This document shows positions 1 to 11,658 of a stretch of 64,000 nt of DNA, piece by piece. Source of the stretch: Paramacrobiotus metropolitanus. Its lineage: Eukaryota > Tardigrada > Eutardigrada > Parachela > Macrobiotidae. The stretch's first letter is position 1; the number at the start of each line of letters is the position of its first letter. The notes below the pieces were generated by a model. That model was not told the origin of the DNA, did not search any database, and worked only from the letters and a program-made list of their open reading frames with translations. A program made the position numbers and the translations under genes. The stretch lies in assembly GCF_019649055.1 (NCBI RefSeq), contig NW_026570236.1, forward strand, positions 310,001 through 374,000, written 5' to 3'.

Positions 1-143
1 CGCAAACAGTAATTTTACAGTGATCAGGTAGCCAGACTGTAAGACACACAGGGAGTCACACGAGTCACACCTTATCACGTAAACCCAGTGTGTACATTAG
101 CTTTTTTACCACCAAATTAATTACCTTTTTACCACTGAATTAC

Positions 144-473
144 TTAATTGAATGAATCTAAAGACAAATGAATGCGTTTATGGAAGTCAACAGATTTGTC
201 TAGCACGCACGATGCATGAGATTTGCTGGCAAATTCTACATACCGTTCCGTGTTTCCTGAGCCCATACTGGGACCTTGAACGGGCAGAAATGTGCTGCGG
301 ATTATCTTGCGCCATAGTATTTCATCCGCACAGAGGGATCGCAGTTCGTGGCACGCTTGCGATAGACGCCCTAGCGATGGAAGATCACAAAAGTTGAAAA
401 TCTTCAATACGATTTCCAAAGGCAACTCCAGCAAGCCGAGTGCGTCCTGCTGAATGCTTCTGGATGTCGACAT
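144..473 (-). CDS. Small F-box protein
   Basis: This 109-aa single-exon frame carries a clear F-box near its N-terminus: LELPLEIVLKIFNFCDLPSL, followed by SQACHELRSLCADEILWRKI. That gives the usual L.LP.E...IF...D.P.L pattern and the terminal LW. F-box proteins bind SKP1 and recruit substrates to SCF ubiquitin ligases. About 60 residues without a recognisable substrate-binding repeat follow it, so the partner cannot be guessed. The ATG at 473 is the first in frame; the frame runs 30 nt further upstream without a Met, so an upstream exon is possible. The F-box assignment is fairly sure, completeness is not. Confidence 0.6.
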   Translation of the reverse strand: MSTSRSIQQDALGLLELPLEIVLKIFNFCDLPSLGRLSQACHELRSLCADEILWRKIIRSTFLPVQGPSMGSGNTERYVEFASKSHASCVLDKSVDFHKRIHLSLDSFN

Positions 474-504
474 GGACGGAATCGATGGCTCTCTGCTTCT
501 CAAA

Positions 505-1818
505 GTAATTTACAGTGTTTACAAAACGCAAGGATTTTTCAACCTGAAACCATAGCTGAAAGTTTACATGGATTAGAATATTTGTATAGTAACTACAAAA
601 CAAGCATAAAATACATAAAATTGATAATAAATTAAGTGACAAATCACAAAAGTAAAACGAAAACAAACGAAGTAGCTTAGTAGTTTTGATGGACAGCCAG
701 ATCGGGTATCAGTTGCGCAAGTAAAGTGGTCGCCTCGTCACAGTGGTTGCCAGTGGTTGCATCGATTTTGTGAACAAAGAGCAGCACTCGACAGTTCTCC
801 CCGGGCGGGAGTGCCGGCAGCGCCGTAGCGGAACGGCACTAGCACGGCATGGATGACTAATCACAATAATTTCGCAATCGTAACATTTGTCCACATTTTT
901 AGTAACTTAAAAAATGTCAAATTAAGCCATTAAGGATTAAAGCAGCAAAAAATGTCATTTTTGTCTTTTTTTTTCGATTGAATGATACCGATATTCAGTT
1001 GCTTGTAATGCTTACCTGCCGACAGCTGCCGTTTATGTATAGTGACTTTATACTCACAGGTGTAAAAGCTGAATTCGGGACGAATTTTACCGTTCTTCAT
1101 GTTGGTCTAAATTTTCCTTATTGTACCACTTTTAATATCTGTACATGAAAAATCATGCATTATCACAAGAAATGCTTTCGGAAGCAGATATAAATCTTTA
1201 CTCACGGGGATTTGTTGATTCAAAGAAACATCCGCTGCTGTTAATGCGTATTTTTTTGCGTTCTTCAGCAAACAATGACTATTCAAGGTCCGGCACGTTT
1301 TGGTGATCTGTTCCATTGTCCATTTGTAACAACTCGTCTCTTTACTGCATTGCCATCCTTTGTGCATCGCGGCAGCCGAGTGCCAAAATCTTTGTTTGGA
1401 TAGCTGGAGAACGTGGACTGGCATGTCGGTACGTTTGTGATAAATACTCTGATAATGCATACACTTGGAACTCTACGTTTTATTTTCCACCTATGGCAGA
1501 CGGAATGTGCTGCATAGTGAAGTTATTTAATGGGCTTTCAGCACCAGAATCGTACTTTGCTCGCCAGACGTAATATTTTTGAAGCGGAAGTCATTATTCA
1601 TTTGGCTACTGAATGACAGTTTTGTTCCAAAGGTCACGTATAAGAACCGCAGCGTATCTAGTTATCCTTGTATTCTGAAATAACTCTGGACGGATCGCAT
1701 ATGCAGTTATCATGCAAGCAGGCGGGGATAATTTTGGAATATGGGTCTCACATTTAGCAAGCTGTAAGATTGCATATGTATTTGCAGTGCACAATTAATT
1801 AGCGTTTACCAAAGTAAC
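505..1818. other. Intergenic stretch, no gene seen
   Basis: About 1.3 kb, AT-rich, with short chance frames on both strands. A first exon (signal peptide, ending in phase 1) of the gene starting near 1.82 kb may hide here, because the paralogue at 26.5 kb has such an exon. I could not identify it. Confidence 0.4.
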
Positions 1819-3569
1819 ATGATCGGGCATGGTTTAAATTATTATTATTTAAATTTCCTTGTAGTGATCTGTTCGGCTCTAGCGCAGCTTACTCCATCAT
1901 TTACTTCATCCTCCCAGTTACGGCCGTACAGTAGCGGTGCTAGCGGAAACACCGGTGGTCAACAATCGTACTCTTACTACACATCCAACAATGTCAACGC
2001 AAATGCCGGTATGCAGCCGCAGGCGTACAACTACAGCTATTCATGGCAAAGCGGAAATGCCGGCAGCGGAGGTGCCGCAAGTGGACAACGTCCAGCTAAC
2101 AACAACAATCAGCAGTGGTCTAACGGCGGAAGCATGAGCAGCAACACCGGCAATCAAGATAATTCCTTCGATTATTCGGGTTCGAGTGGTGACTATCAGA
2201 CGGGCGGCCCTGACAGCTATCAGCAAAATGGCGCCACGGGAGGTTCGATCTCGGTTTACTCCGCTAGCGATGCATCTGGTACAGCTAATCCTTACCGTCC
2301 ATTTTCAGGGAGTTTTGATTCTTACAACCAGGCAGGATTGGGGTACGCCGGTGTCAGTGGTAGTGCCAGCAGCAGCGGTAACGGTAACACTAATACCCAG
2401 TCCCAGTCATCGGGACGAATGGCGCCCCCTCGACCGTTGGGGCCCATTCTTAACACAAACAATCCACAAACTCCCGGCATTGGGCCCGATAGTTATCAGC
2501 AGCCGACGGGGAGCAGCGGCAACAGGTTGCCCTTTGGGGGCAGCGGTGGATCTTCTTCCGGCAGCCAGAACAGTGCCTCGTTTTCCGGGTCGGGAGGAGT
2601 GCAGGCATCCAGCGGTAGTCAGTCGTATACCAACATTGCGGGACAGGGTGACGCGTCGGAAACGTGGCAGGGCGGGAATGCCATTTATGCCACTGGGTAC
2701 ACCGGAGCTCCGGGGGCTTGTGTGCTGGACGGGACTGATTACTATGTAAACATGCGGAATGAGCTCATAAGAGTCGATCCCACGGCGGAAATGGTAGGAA
2801 CGGATACTGAAGTGCGGATTACCGGCAATGTACAGTATGCGTTTCATGGGATGGATGATGCGGTATGGTTTGTGGATACTAATGGACGAGCTTGGCGGCT
2901 TCACTATCGAAAAAATCCTGAAATGGTAAGCAAGCGCCAGCTGTAGAAATTTGTCTTGCAGTGGTCAATTCGATTATTTTGCTAGTACTTTGTAACAATA
3001 TTTACTTAGTACAACAAAAATTATCTGATCATTTACGCCGTATATATAAATGAAACGAATCACAAAACATTTTAGAAACGAATATACATATAGTTATATA
3101 TGTATATATATATATGTAAGAATTGCGTAAATTTTCACAGGTACCGAACCAACCACAAGTTCGTTTTACTCGCATTTCCCCACGAAACTGGGACGAAGCT
3201 CTGGCGGCAACTGACAGCGGTGACCTTTACCGTTACACAAACCATAAGTGGATCCGTGACCGCAGCGCATCGAACGTGCGGGATGTCGGTGTGGGGAACG
3301 ACGGAATGCAGATGTATGTCGATCGAAACCAGCGAATATTTATGTGGAACTGGGAGACCAACGCTTGGGTGCCGTACGAAGTCAACGGAAAAGGTTTCGA
3401 TCTGTACGATGCCGATCATGTCGTGGTGTTTGACAATTCCAACAATGTTCGCAAGAGAGTGAACGGACGATGGGTGGGAGATGCTGAGAAGTGCAAGGAC
3501 GTCTTTCTGCGCGACGATTCATATTACTGCATTACGCCTGATAATTCTGTCCATATTGTGCTTTATTAG
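1819..3569 (+). CDS. Secreted Gly/Ser/Gln/Tyr-rich protein with tectonin-like beta-propeller C-terminus (paralogue 1)
   Basis: Two exons, 1819-2925 and 3141-3569, joined in phase 0 (ATG|GTAAGC ... TTTTCACAG|GTA), give 511 aa. The N-terminus is hydrophobic (FLVVICSALAQ) and reads as a signal peptide. About 270 residues of low complexity follow, rich in S, G, Q, N and Y, with the motif GPDSYQQ twice. The last 220 residues are ordered and contain repeats typical of tectonin/TECPR propellers: AVWFVDTNGRAWRLHY, then DVGVGNDGMQMYVDRNQRIF with MWNWETNAWVPYEV. Tectonin repeats form small beta-propellers that bind sugars or proteins; here the protein is probably extracellular. The paralogue at 26.5-29.4 kb has the same C-terminal domain and intron position. 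At 1860-1865 the sequence TTGTAG matches the paralogue's acceptor, so the true first exon may lie upstream of 1819. Confidence 0.75.
3088..3118. repeat. AT microsatellite in intron
   Basis: A run of TA/ATATAG-type dinucleotides lies inside the 215-nt intron (2926-3140) of the tectonin-type gene. Confidence 0.7.
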
Positions 3570-3920
3570 CGAGAAATTACACTTTGAATTTATGATACAA
3601 TGTCCCGCTATTCGTGTATCCTGGAAGTTGTAATAATACTGCTCTACAATTTAACTGTGACTCTGCATATTTAATTAGCAGAAATTCAGAATTAATAACG
3701 GAGAAAATCCTTTTATTCCATACGCATTCATTAGCGCTTATCCGTTTAAATATTTTATACCGATTGCAAAATTTCCGAAAAAACATGCGACTACATAGAA
3801 GAGTCAAAAACCGAAAATTCTCACACGCGCAGCTCGTATTAACGCTGGACTGGCAAATCTTAGACATCATTCTTTCTAGTAAAACATAACGTGGAAACAC
3901 GAAGCCAAAAATGCTGGCCT

Positions 3921-5052
3921 TCACTTTTTGGGTTTATAAAAGAAGTTCATATCACGGCCTACTGATATAAATGGCTGCAGCGGCATCTGCGTGAGCGGAG
4001 GATGTGGGATCGCTGGCTTTTTAAAATGGAACGTTCCATTCGTGTAATCCATATGCTGCTCTCCGATTCCGTAATCTGCCAAGTGCGTCTGACCAAATCC
4101 GGAAAAACCAGCCCCATTTACGTGACCATACTGTGCATACTGCGGGATCTGTCCGGCCGAGAGGTACGGATGGGAATTATAAGGTGTCGGGACAAGCTGT
4201 GACTGAAGCGGCGGTTGTAGCTGGTTAATAGGACCACTCTGCAGCGGACTCCAAGCAGACGGAGGGCTATTACCTGTAGCGGCAACGTTCAAATGTTAAA
4301 GTACGAATAGGGATCTACAGTGCTAATTTACGAGTGATACCGAAACATCAACACTACATATTCAAAATCAATAAAAATGATAAAAATAAATCATGAGTTT
4401 TCAAAGCAAGCACTGCGGAGTACGCTACTTACTATTGCTGTATGTCAGAAAAATTGCGAATTTTTTTCGGTAATTTCCAGAAAATGTAGTAAGTAGTGTG
4501 TAATAAATCGTATAACTCGATTGCTCGAATAAACACACTTACTCGGAACAAGCTGCACTGGCGGGAAAGGTGGACGCTGTGCGGAATTCGCAGTCCAGCT
4601 CAGAGCACCAGAGTGCACTCCTTGCAGGTTAGTGGAATTCTGGAATCAGTCCGAAATTGCTAACATCCAAATTAACGAATGCTAGTGATTTTTGCAAAGA
4701 AATATATATATATATATATTTGTATATTTGCAAGCAGTATGTTTGCAAGCAGTCAAGAAAAAATGTATATTTGCAAGCAATCAAGCCTATGTCTACGTCG
4801 AAACATTCAAGGACCTACCGTTCCTTCACGCGAATTCAAAAGCGCGTCGACTTTCATTTCCAATTTTAAAAGTTTCCGAAACATATCCTCCGTGCTCAGC
4901 GTCCCCATGTTTTCGTTGTTTGAAATCGCAGCTGTTATGTTATCAGTATCCAAAACCGTATGTATAGCGTCGCTGGCGTTTCCACTACACCATTCAAGGT
5001 GGCAAGAACAAATGATCAGAAAAATCCAGAAACGACGAACCAAAAAAGTCAT
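3921..5052 (-). CDS. Secreted Pro/Gln/Tyr-rich protein, three exons
   Basis: Exons 5052-4815, 4620-4543 and 4273-3921 join in phases 1 and 1 (GTAG|GTCC, CTGCAAG|GAG; CCGA|GTAAG, CTACAG|GTA) into 222 aa. Exon 1 encodes a signal peptide (FLVRRFWIFLIICSCHLEW) and a short helical stretch with two N-glycosylation-type sites. Exons 2 and 3 encode a proline-rich region rich in Q, Y, N, H and G, ending in Lys (FFYKPKK). No catalytic motif is visible. Composition and secretion suggest an extracellular matrix or cuticle-like protein; this is inference. I chose ATG 5052 because the codon before it in frame is TTG. The third intron boundary rests only on phase agreement and splice consensus. Confidence 0.6.
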
Positions 5053-5497
5053 GTTCAAAAGTGTAGATGAAAATTGGAATTATGAAATGGCGAAATTGGC
5101 ACGTACGCACGAGTAATAATTGTACAGTAGCCAGTTCAAAGCGAATAATGACAGATACTCGTGGTCAGGTACTAAAAAATTTTATACATCTGCTGAAAAT
5201 GTTTGATTTGGCAAAATTAATAAAGGCGTTCTGATTGATGCCACCGCCACCGACAGCGAATGCTGCATCGCAGGCAACGCTGAGTTCAATGGCAAGCGGT
5301 CTAGACTCTGCTCTACAATAAGCACTAGATATATTATAAAGCATTCCAATAAATATTTAATCATTCTCAAATCTCAAATTAATCATTCTGATGCTCGATC
5401 TTTATGCTTCTGTTTTCCCCAGAACAGTCAGAAACGTTGAAACAGGTGAAAAGGATAACTATAAGGAAAAAAGATTTTCTGTGGGCATGCAGTTATA

Positions 5498-7437
5498 CAG
5501 GATTCATACTTTTCTGTTTTCCTTGACGCAGAAAAAGGTTTTTCTGTTTTACGAAGAAAACATTTGGAAAAAGTTTTGCTGTTTGGATTTTGCACACATT
5601 TTTTCTGTTTACAACATATGCGATTGTGTGGTTTTTTTCAGTTCTTGCTCATACTTCAAAAATCTGTTTCCGATTTCTCCACCCCGTTCTACTAATTTGA
5701 AAATAATAATAAGATTCGAAATAATACGAATGTACTTTCCGTACAACTATACGTGTACGCGTACATATACATATATATATATATATATATATGTATCTCT
5801 ATATCTATATACTGTAGTACTGTATATAATTATTAACGATAACTATGTTAGGACGCAGGCGCGAGCGAAACTTGTATAATTACGTCGTGACTCGTGCCAT
5901 TGTAATGGTACGAGTACTGTTACAGTATTTGTGAAAAATTTCGTGCTAACAACAAGTTTTCTGAAGTACATATTAAGGTTACCACTGAAGTTGCAACAAG
6001 TTTTCTAAAGTATTACAGTACTAACCTAATTATTACAATATTATATGCCGCTAAACCATTATGATTATGCTATACGTCACTGCCCACATTGATCGCCATT
6101 GGTCGAAGGCAAAACATTTCTGTTTTTGCAAATGATTTTGATTTTCCAAAACATATGCCAAAACAGAGGAAACATTTTCAAAACAGATGACTTTTTCGAA
6201 AATGTGTAGCATGTTCATACTTTCTGTTTGGATGCCCACAGAAAAACTTTTTTCCTTATCCTCATACTTTTTCGCCTGTTTTAACTTTTTCGACTGTTTT
6301 GGGGGGAAACAGATAAGTATGAATCCAGCATTACATATGCTACACATTTTCGAAAAAGTCATCTGTTTAGCAAATGTTTCAACTGTTTGGCGAATGTTTT
6401 GGAAAATCAAAATTCAAAGTAATTTGCAAAACAAATGTTTTGCCTTTGTCAAATGACGATCGATGTGGGCACTGGGCAGTGACGCAGCGGTAGTAGAAAT
6501 TTCAAATACAGGATATACCTAAGTGTAGCATAATTAATCGATCATAATACTGCAACGGCAACTTCTAATTGTAAGCTGCCCCTAGTTGGTGGGGTTAATC
6601 CACCCGTACCACGATACAACGAGGTTTAATGGTTCGTTGGTAATTACCCAGATCTTAAGTAAATCACAATCCTGTCGAGGCAGCGTGAGCACGTTTACTG
6701 ATTTCGCATCCAGAAAAGTTTGAACATCTCAGAATTCTGCATAACAGATAACATGAATTCACGATCTACTGAGATAGCCGGTACATCTGTTTCCGGTCGA
6801 GTTGTTACCAATGACAACCTGTAGAACATGATTCTACGGCTACAGTACGATTACGTACAGTGTACTACAGCAGCCTGTAATAATGTTGTTAGGTACGAGT
6901 AGTAATAATGTTAGGTATGTTAGTGTTGTAATACTTCTGAAAACTGTTGTCACTTGGCACGAATAATTTCACAGTAGCAGTATTATTACAGTGTCAAATA
7001 TTAGCAAATAGCAAATCCCTGGCAAAATTGACCGAATTGTACCACTACGGCTGCCAGTAGCAAAAGCCGTTTCCGTTCGCGAAACGTATTTATTAGAAAT
7101 ATTTTGAGGAAATTTAGGCTGCAAATAGCAATTACAATTTTTCATGTTCACTTTGCAAAGTACTCGATCGAAAGCGCTTTACTATTATTTAGAATCCTGA
7201 TTTTGGCCTGTGTACTAAATATTTCGTGGTTAATATAAGAACGGGGCGGAGAATCCGGGAAAAAGATTTTTGAAGTATGAGCGAGAACTGAAAAAGACCG
7301 TCCCAGCGCCCATTTTGGAAACAGGAAAAAATGTGCGCACGGGCCAAAACAGAAAAAATGTTTTCGATGTTTTCTTCGGAAAACAAAAGCTTTTTCTGTG
7401 CCAAGGAAAACAGAAAAGTATGAATCAGGATATAATA
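5498..7437. repeat. Nested inverted repeats (foldback structure)
   Basis: An outer pair of roughly 200-bp imperfect inverted arms lies at about 5498-5690 and 7225-7437; both begin with ATTCATACTTTTCTGTTTTCC on their own strand. An inner, better-matched pair lies at 6075-6225 and 6320-6484, with ends reading CGTCACTGCCCA on each strand. The arms are built of CTGTTT/AAACAG words. Frames in the arms mirror each other and code for nothing recognisable. The structure resembles decayed foldback or MITE-type DNA elements. The LTR retroelement inserted only about 300 bp downstream. Confidence 0.6.
5760..5795. repeat. AT microsatellite
   Basis: Alternating TA dinucleotides between the outer and inner inverted arms. 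Confidence 0.8.
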
Positions 7438-7738
7438 CGCGCAGATACCCCGCAACGAGCATCAGTATCGTGGCCACGAAAAATAAAGCGGCCATGGCTA
7501 ATTACCAGCACCGGCAATGTTATTCAATCGCCAGACTCAGCCGCTTCGCTCAATCCATTAATTTATACAGAAGGGATTTTTCTTCTTCGGGAGGTACTGT
7601 AATTTCTGTGTTACTGAAGATGGAGGATGGTAACGGCGCACGCAGGCTTATTAATTCTGGCAAAGATTAGACCGGCGCTTCGTGAAATGTCAAATGTAGT
7701 TTGTGCGTATCTTATCGACCGATGTAGAATGGAGCTCT

Positions 7739-8182
7739 TGAGGGAGACTCCGTCAGGATAGTCAGGCTATGGACGCCTTCGTACTATCGGGAGTGTACGC
7801 GTGAGCCAGCACTATATTGTCAGCCAGTACTATTGTTTAGAGCCATTCTCACTGTTATACGGCATTGCGAGCCATAGCACGGCAGCGTATGTGCTTGTAC
7901 GAGTTTACTCGTGCAGTGCACTACGTACAACTCGTACATCAGCCACTCTCACTTGAGGCATAGTACTTTGCAGGTAGCCAGCACAGTCTTTACGACTGCA
8001 CAGATCATTCAGTGATTTCCATGCTTGGCATTCCCACCTGTGTCATAGGATGATGTTTATGTTGTGGTTTATATATTTATGAGCCATAAATATTGGTATT
8101 TACGTCTTCCCAGTGCGTTTCCCGTATTTCCGGTAGAGTCGTAGGCTCTAGGCCCCTTACGTCGTGTACGGCCTAGATCGCA
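7739..8182 (+). repeat. 5' LTR
   Basis: The 444-bp repeat begins TG and ends CA, preceded by the target duplication CTCT at 7735-7738. It contains the TATA-like run TTTATATATTTATG near 8068 and ATAAATA just after, as expected for promoter and poly(A) functions. It also contains about nine copies of the AGCCA/AGGCA word found throughout the element. Confidence 0.95.
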
Positions 8183-8193
8183 TGGTAGCAGAG
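8183..8193 (+). promoter_or_regulatory. Primer-binding site for initiator tRNA-Met
   Basis: TGGTAGCAGAG starts directly after the LTR's terminal CA. It is the exact complement of the 3' end of metazoan initiator tRNA-Met (CTCTGCTA plus CCA). The match ends after 11 nt. The junction AGATCGCA|TGGTAG is itself copied several times further downstream in the element. Confidence 0.85.
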
Positions 8194-9236
8194 ATCGTGT
8201 CGGTTCTCGGAAGAACAGCGTGTGGAGTCCCCCTCTGGATTCTGCGCGTTTTCGTCCCAGTCGACAGTAACACCGAAGCGAGGAGCAGCACCTGGTGCGC
8301 GAAAGACTGCTAAAACCAGTCACCAGGTCCCTCAAGGATCAGCCCAACAACGGATCGAAGTAAGAACCTTCTAACAGCCAAACCAACTCATTTTCCTTTT
8401 CATTTCTATCACTAACCTAATAACCAGCACTTTCTTTTAATTTAATTTTCCACATTATCAGAACAACAGCCTTCACCCAGAACAACTCATATTTAGTTTG
8501 TATAAGCCAGATTACATATCAAAACCACCTGTTGATATTAGGACTTCAGCCAGCTCTACATTGCAGTCCTACAGTTTACACATCCTTTTATTTGTCAGAT
8601 CTCTATTTCATTCAACCAGTACAATATTTTTCCATTTATTTCAGTACGAATAGTGCTGTGAATTTGTGGAAAAATTAGCCATTAAACCCAGTGAGTTTCT
8701 TCGGAAATTCACTACTTATCAGCCAGCCGAACACGATTCGTTTCGTGTGCAAAAATACGTATTCTTGCAGCTAGTGAAATCTCCGTTATTTCAGTCCAAA
8801 ATTCAGCAATTTTCAGCCAGCGCAAATCTCTGGATTTTTTTTTTCGAAAGGTTACAACCTTTCGGAAATTTCCGGGTATTGCGCACCGTTCATCGCTCTT
8901 GCAGGCAGGTAAATTCATGTTCAGCGTTGGAAAGATTCCAATCGCTGATAACCAAGCCGCCTTTGTATTCGGCTCGCTTGAATACAATAGCCGCTTAAAG
9001 CCATCGCACTCAGAGACACAGCAGAGAGAGGAAATTTTCAGAAGTCATTTCTGAAAAACATCCTCTTGCATCACTTAGCCAGACATCCAGGTAGCGAAAA
9101 ACGCCGCTGATTTCCATCGATAGCGTTTGAAGTTACAGCCATTCCAAAGTCACCTTCTAATTTAAAATTAATTCAGCCAGATCTCACACAATTTAATCCT
9201 GATTATTACAGCATCATTTTCATAACACCAGTAAAA
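8194..9236 (+). other. 5' leader of the retroelement
   Basis: About 1 kb between the primer-binding site and the first long frame. It has no convincing ORF. It is dense in GCCAG words (for example at 8505, 8550 and 8720) and probably holds the packaging and dimerisation region; that role is inferred from position only. Confidence 0.5.
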
Positions 9237-10373
9237 ATGTTCAGACGGCTGAGAGACACACTCTCACCGTTTGTGCGAGCAAGCCAGACGCCAGAAATAA
9301 CCGACAACGAACCGTTGTCAAGTGAGGCAGAAATACCGGCTCAGGAACGTGTTTCACATTCCAAGGCACAAAAACTGAAGGCAGGAGGACATGATGTCCC
9401 ATACCACACTCTCGAGAGCATCAATCAGCAACAAGCATTCGCCAGAAGCAGTAAGGTGGCACGTTCCCCGGAACGGAAGTCCACTGGAACTGCACAGCCA
9501 GAAACTATTCAGGCAGAAATCCACGCTCAGCCAGATGATGCCGACTCCATCATTGGAGGTCAACATGATCTGCTAGAGCATAGCGATATGTCTCAGTCAG
9601 AAGATGAGCAGCAGAAGCCAGAAACCCCGTCAGTTCAACACGAAAATACGCATCAGTCACCATCATCAAATGATCCAGCGGCATATCACACACCACAGGA
9701 AGAGGACCCAGACCCACAGGAGGAGGTGAACCGACTGCGTGAGTTATGGGCCAAGGCAAAAATCGAATTGTTTCGTGAAAAAGGGCAGTCAAATTCGCAG
9801 GGTGCTAAAATCCAGGAATTAACCGATTTCATAAAACGCCAGGACGAAATGATCAATTTTCAGAAAACGTACATCGAAAAGAGGGATCAGCGTTCGCAGC
9901 AGCGGGACGCTGATAAAGCCAGTACAATTCAGAATAACGCTGAAATTGAAAAGGCACTCCAGGAATCATACCTGGAAAGGCAGAAGCTACAGAAGAGGGC
10001 AGAGTATACTCAGCACCAGTTGCAGAAAGAGGCACAAAGACGTATCCAGGCAGAATCACAGAAAGCAGAAACTCTTCAGGAAGAACTCAGACACTATAGA
10101 GAGCGGTACACTCATTACAAGGAGAGGTGTGGTGCACTAGAGGCCTGTTTGATCGAGGAGCCTTCTTCCGGTCCCCCACCAACCTCCCGACATCAGAGAC
10201 ACCAGTCACGTCGAGACGAATCACCGGAAGTGATGGTAATCCCTCAGGATAACACCACTCACCGGCGTCCATCTCGACGTCGTAAGGCAGAACACCGTGA
10301 AAATGCCCAGTTCAGAACAACAGAGCCAGATGATGAGATCACCATCATCCCACAACACGCCCAACTGTGGTAA
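9237..10373 (+). CDS. Retroelement N-terminal Gag region with long coiled coil
   Basis: The 378-aa frame starts at the first ATG after the leader. The first 160 residues are polar and acidic. Residues 165-300 form a long heptad-rich, highly charged helix (Q, E, K, R), typical of a coiled coil that could drive Gag multimerisation. The C-terminal 80 residues are Arg/His-rich. The stop TAA at 10371-10373 falls in TGGTAA, and the Gag core continues at once in the -1 frame, overlapping by 7 nt. I see no slippery heptamer there. The two frames may therefore be one Gag split by a lost base in a G run, or two proteins made by reinitiation. No database family recognised. Confidence 0.6.
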   Translation: MFRRLRDTLSPFVRASQTPEITDNEPLSSEAEIPAQERVSHSKAQKLKAGGHDVPYHTLESINQQQAFARSSKVARSPERKSTGTAQPETIQAEIHAQPDDADSIIGGQHDLLEHSDMSQSEDEQQKPETPSVQHENTHQSPSSNDPAAYHTPQEEDPDPQEEVNRLRELWAKAKIELFREKGQSNSQGAKIQELTDFIKRQDEMINFQKTYIEKRDQRSQQRDADKASTIQNNAEIEKALQESYLERQKLQKRAEYTQHQLQKEAQRRIQAESQKAETLQEELRHYRERYTHYKERCGALEACLIEEPSSGPPPTSRHQRHQSRRDESPEVMVIPQDNTTHRRPSRRRKAEHRENAQFRTTEPDDEITIIPQHAQLW

Positions 10374-11610
10374 ACCCACAGCTGGACATCGGCAGTATAA
10401 TTGGCAAAGCACTGGAAGCACAGACCAGTGGTTTTGCTCAATTATTACCACAGGTAGCCAGTAAGAAAACCAAGAACTGCTTCGTACCGAAGTATAAAGG
10501 CACAAAAGATACCGTCGAAGGCTTCCTCACACTGTTTGAGTTGGCCAAAAAGGCAGGCGAATGGGAAGAAGAGGAAACTCTTAACCGTTTCGCGGTGCAC
10601 TTCAGAATGAGGCAGCTACATGGTTCAGTGGTATTATGGCATCATCAACGCCAGTTACCACTTACGCAGAAGCTAGGAAGAAATTGTTGGAACGCTTCGG
10701 CGATCCAGACAAGGCCTTCCATGCCACACAGACACTGATGACACGCCAGTTCAACCCAGCCAAAGAAACCATCGAGCAGTACTTTCAGGCAGTGTCATCA
10801 TTGTCTGATCGTAGTGGTCAAACTCAGCCAGCATTCCTCGTCTCCTGCATGCTGAAAGGACTGAAAACAGCCCCTAAGCTGCATGAAAATGTCGCACTCA
10901 TGATGCCAAAAACTCCAGTTGAACTTCTCCAGAGAGCCAGATATCTGGAGTCGTTGCACTTAAGCGGCAGTAGCAAAACAGCCAACCCTACAAAAGCCAG
11001 CTCATCCAAAGTGTCATACGCACAGGCAATTAACCCCGAATGTCAGCCAGATAATCCCGGCGTTCGCAACGCTGGTGGTCAGCAGGCCGCCGGCGGCAAT
11101 GCGAATCGTCCACCTCGAGGCAGGTCACAACAACGTAACCCACAAGCCAGCGATAAACCGAGAGAAGGGTTCGATTACTGCAAGTGGTGCTGCATCAAAG
11201 GGCATACTTCCGATGTGTGCACACATGCAGCAAAGGCAAAGGCAGACAACCCAGTTTATCAGAAATATCACTGGCCAGATGGCGCACGACGCTCACTGAA
11301 GGAATGGCAGGACAACAAAGCTCGTCGTGAGGCCAGAAAACAAAGTCAGAGTCCAGAAAACCGCCCTAACAACGAACGCAGAGACAACACAACAGATCAA
11401 AACGACAAAAGGCAGGATAACGCAGGCAATGAGCGCCGTGGTGGCAGTGGTCGACCGTCAGTTCGTCCCGCGCCATCACCGCGTCCTCGTCAGTCCAACC
11501 GTTTTAGCGAGTTATCGGACTCACTGTCAGACAGTGACAGTGATGATTCCGATACAGAATCAGTGACATCAGACCGTGACATCAGTGATGAGCCAGATTT
11601 AAACGATTAA
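10367..11610 (+). CDS. Retroelement Gag core with CCHC zinc knuckle
   Basis: The first part (10367 to about 10600) has the retrotransposon-Gag pattern: VEGFLTLFELAKKAGEWEEE and a following aromatic/hydrophobic helix. The second part (from about 10600, next frame) has YAEARKKLLERFGDPD and a nucleocapsid knuckle CKWCCIKGHTSDVC, a perfect C-x2-C-x4-H-x4-C. An Arg/Ser-rich and acidic tail follows. The change of frame near 10600 lies in a short A run (AGAATGAGG) and looks like a one-base loss. The gag stop is TAA 11608-11610, one codon after a U UUA AAC slippery site. Gag should assemble the cytoplasmic particle and bind the genomic RNA. Confidence 0.85.
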
Positions 11611-11658
11611 GGGCAGCAGCAACCGGCTCTGCTGTCCCGCGTCCCAAAAAACCGCCGG
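11598..11658 (+). promoter_or_regulatory. -1 ribosomal frameshift signal (slippery site plus pseudoknot)
   Basis: TTTAAAC at 11598-11604 is in the correct zero frame (GAT TTA AAC GAT TAA). After a 6-nt spacer comes stem 1: GGGCAGCAG (11611-11619) pairs with CTGCTG-T-CCC (11629-11638), leaving a 9-nt loop. CCGGC in the loop (11623-11627) can pair with GCCGG at 11654-11658, forming an H-type pseudoknot. A -1 slip enters the frame that encodes the protease without any stop. Confidence 0.85.

Noticed and set aside
152-397. Open frame on the plus strand opposite the F-box gene
   Set aside because: No domain, no splice context; mirror of the F-box coding sequence.
1107-1460. 117-codon minus-strand frame
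   Set aside because: No domain or signal peptide, no splice support; composition like chance AT-rich translation.
5391-5879. 162-codon plus-strand frame
   Set aside because: It lies in the inverted-repeat arm and AT microsatellite; its protein mirrors the frame in the opposite arm.
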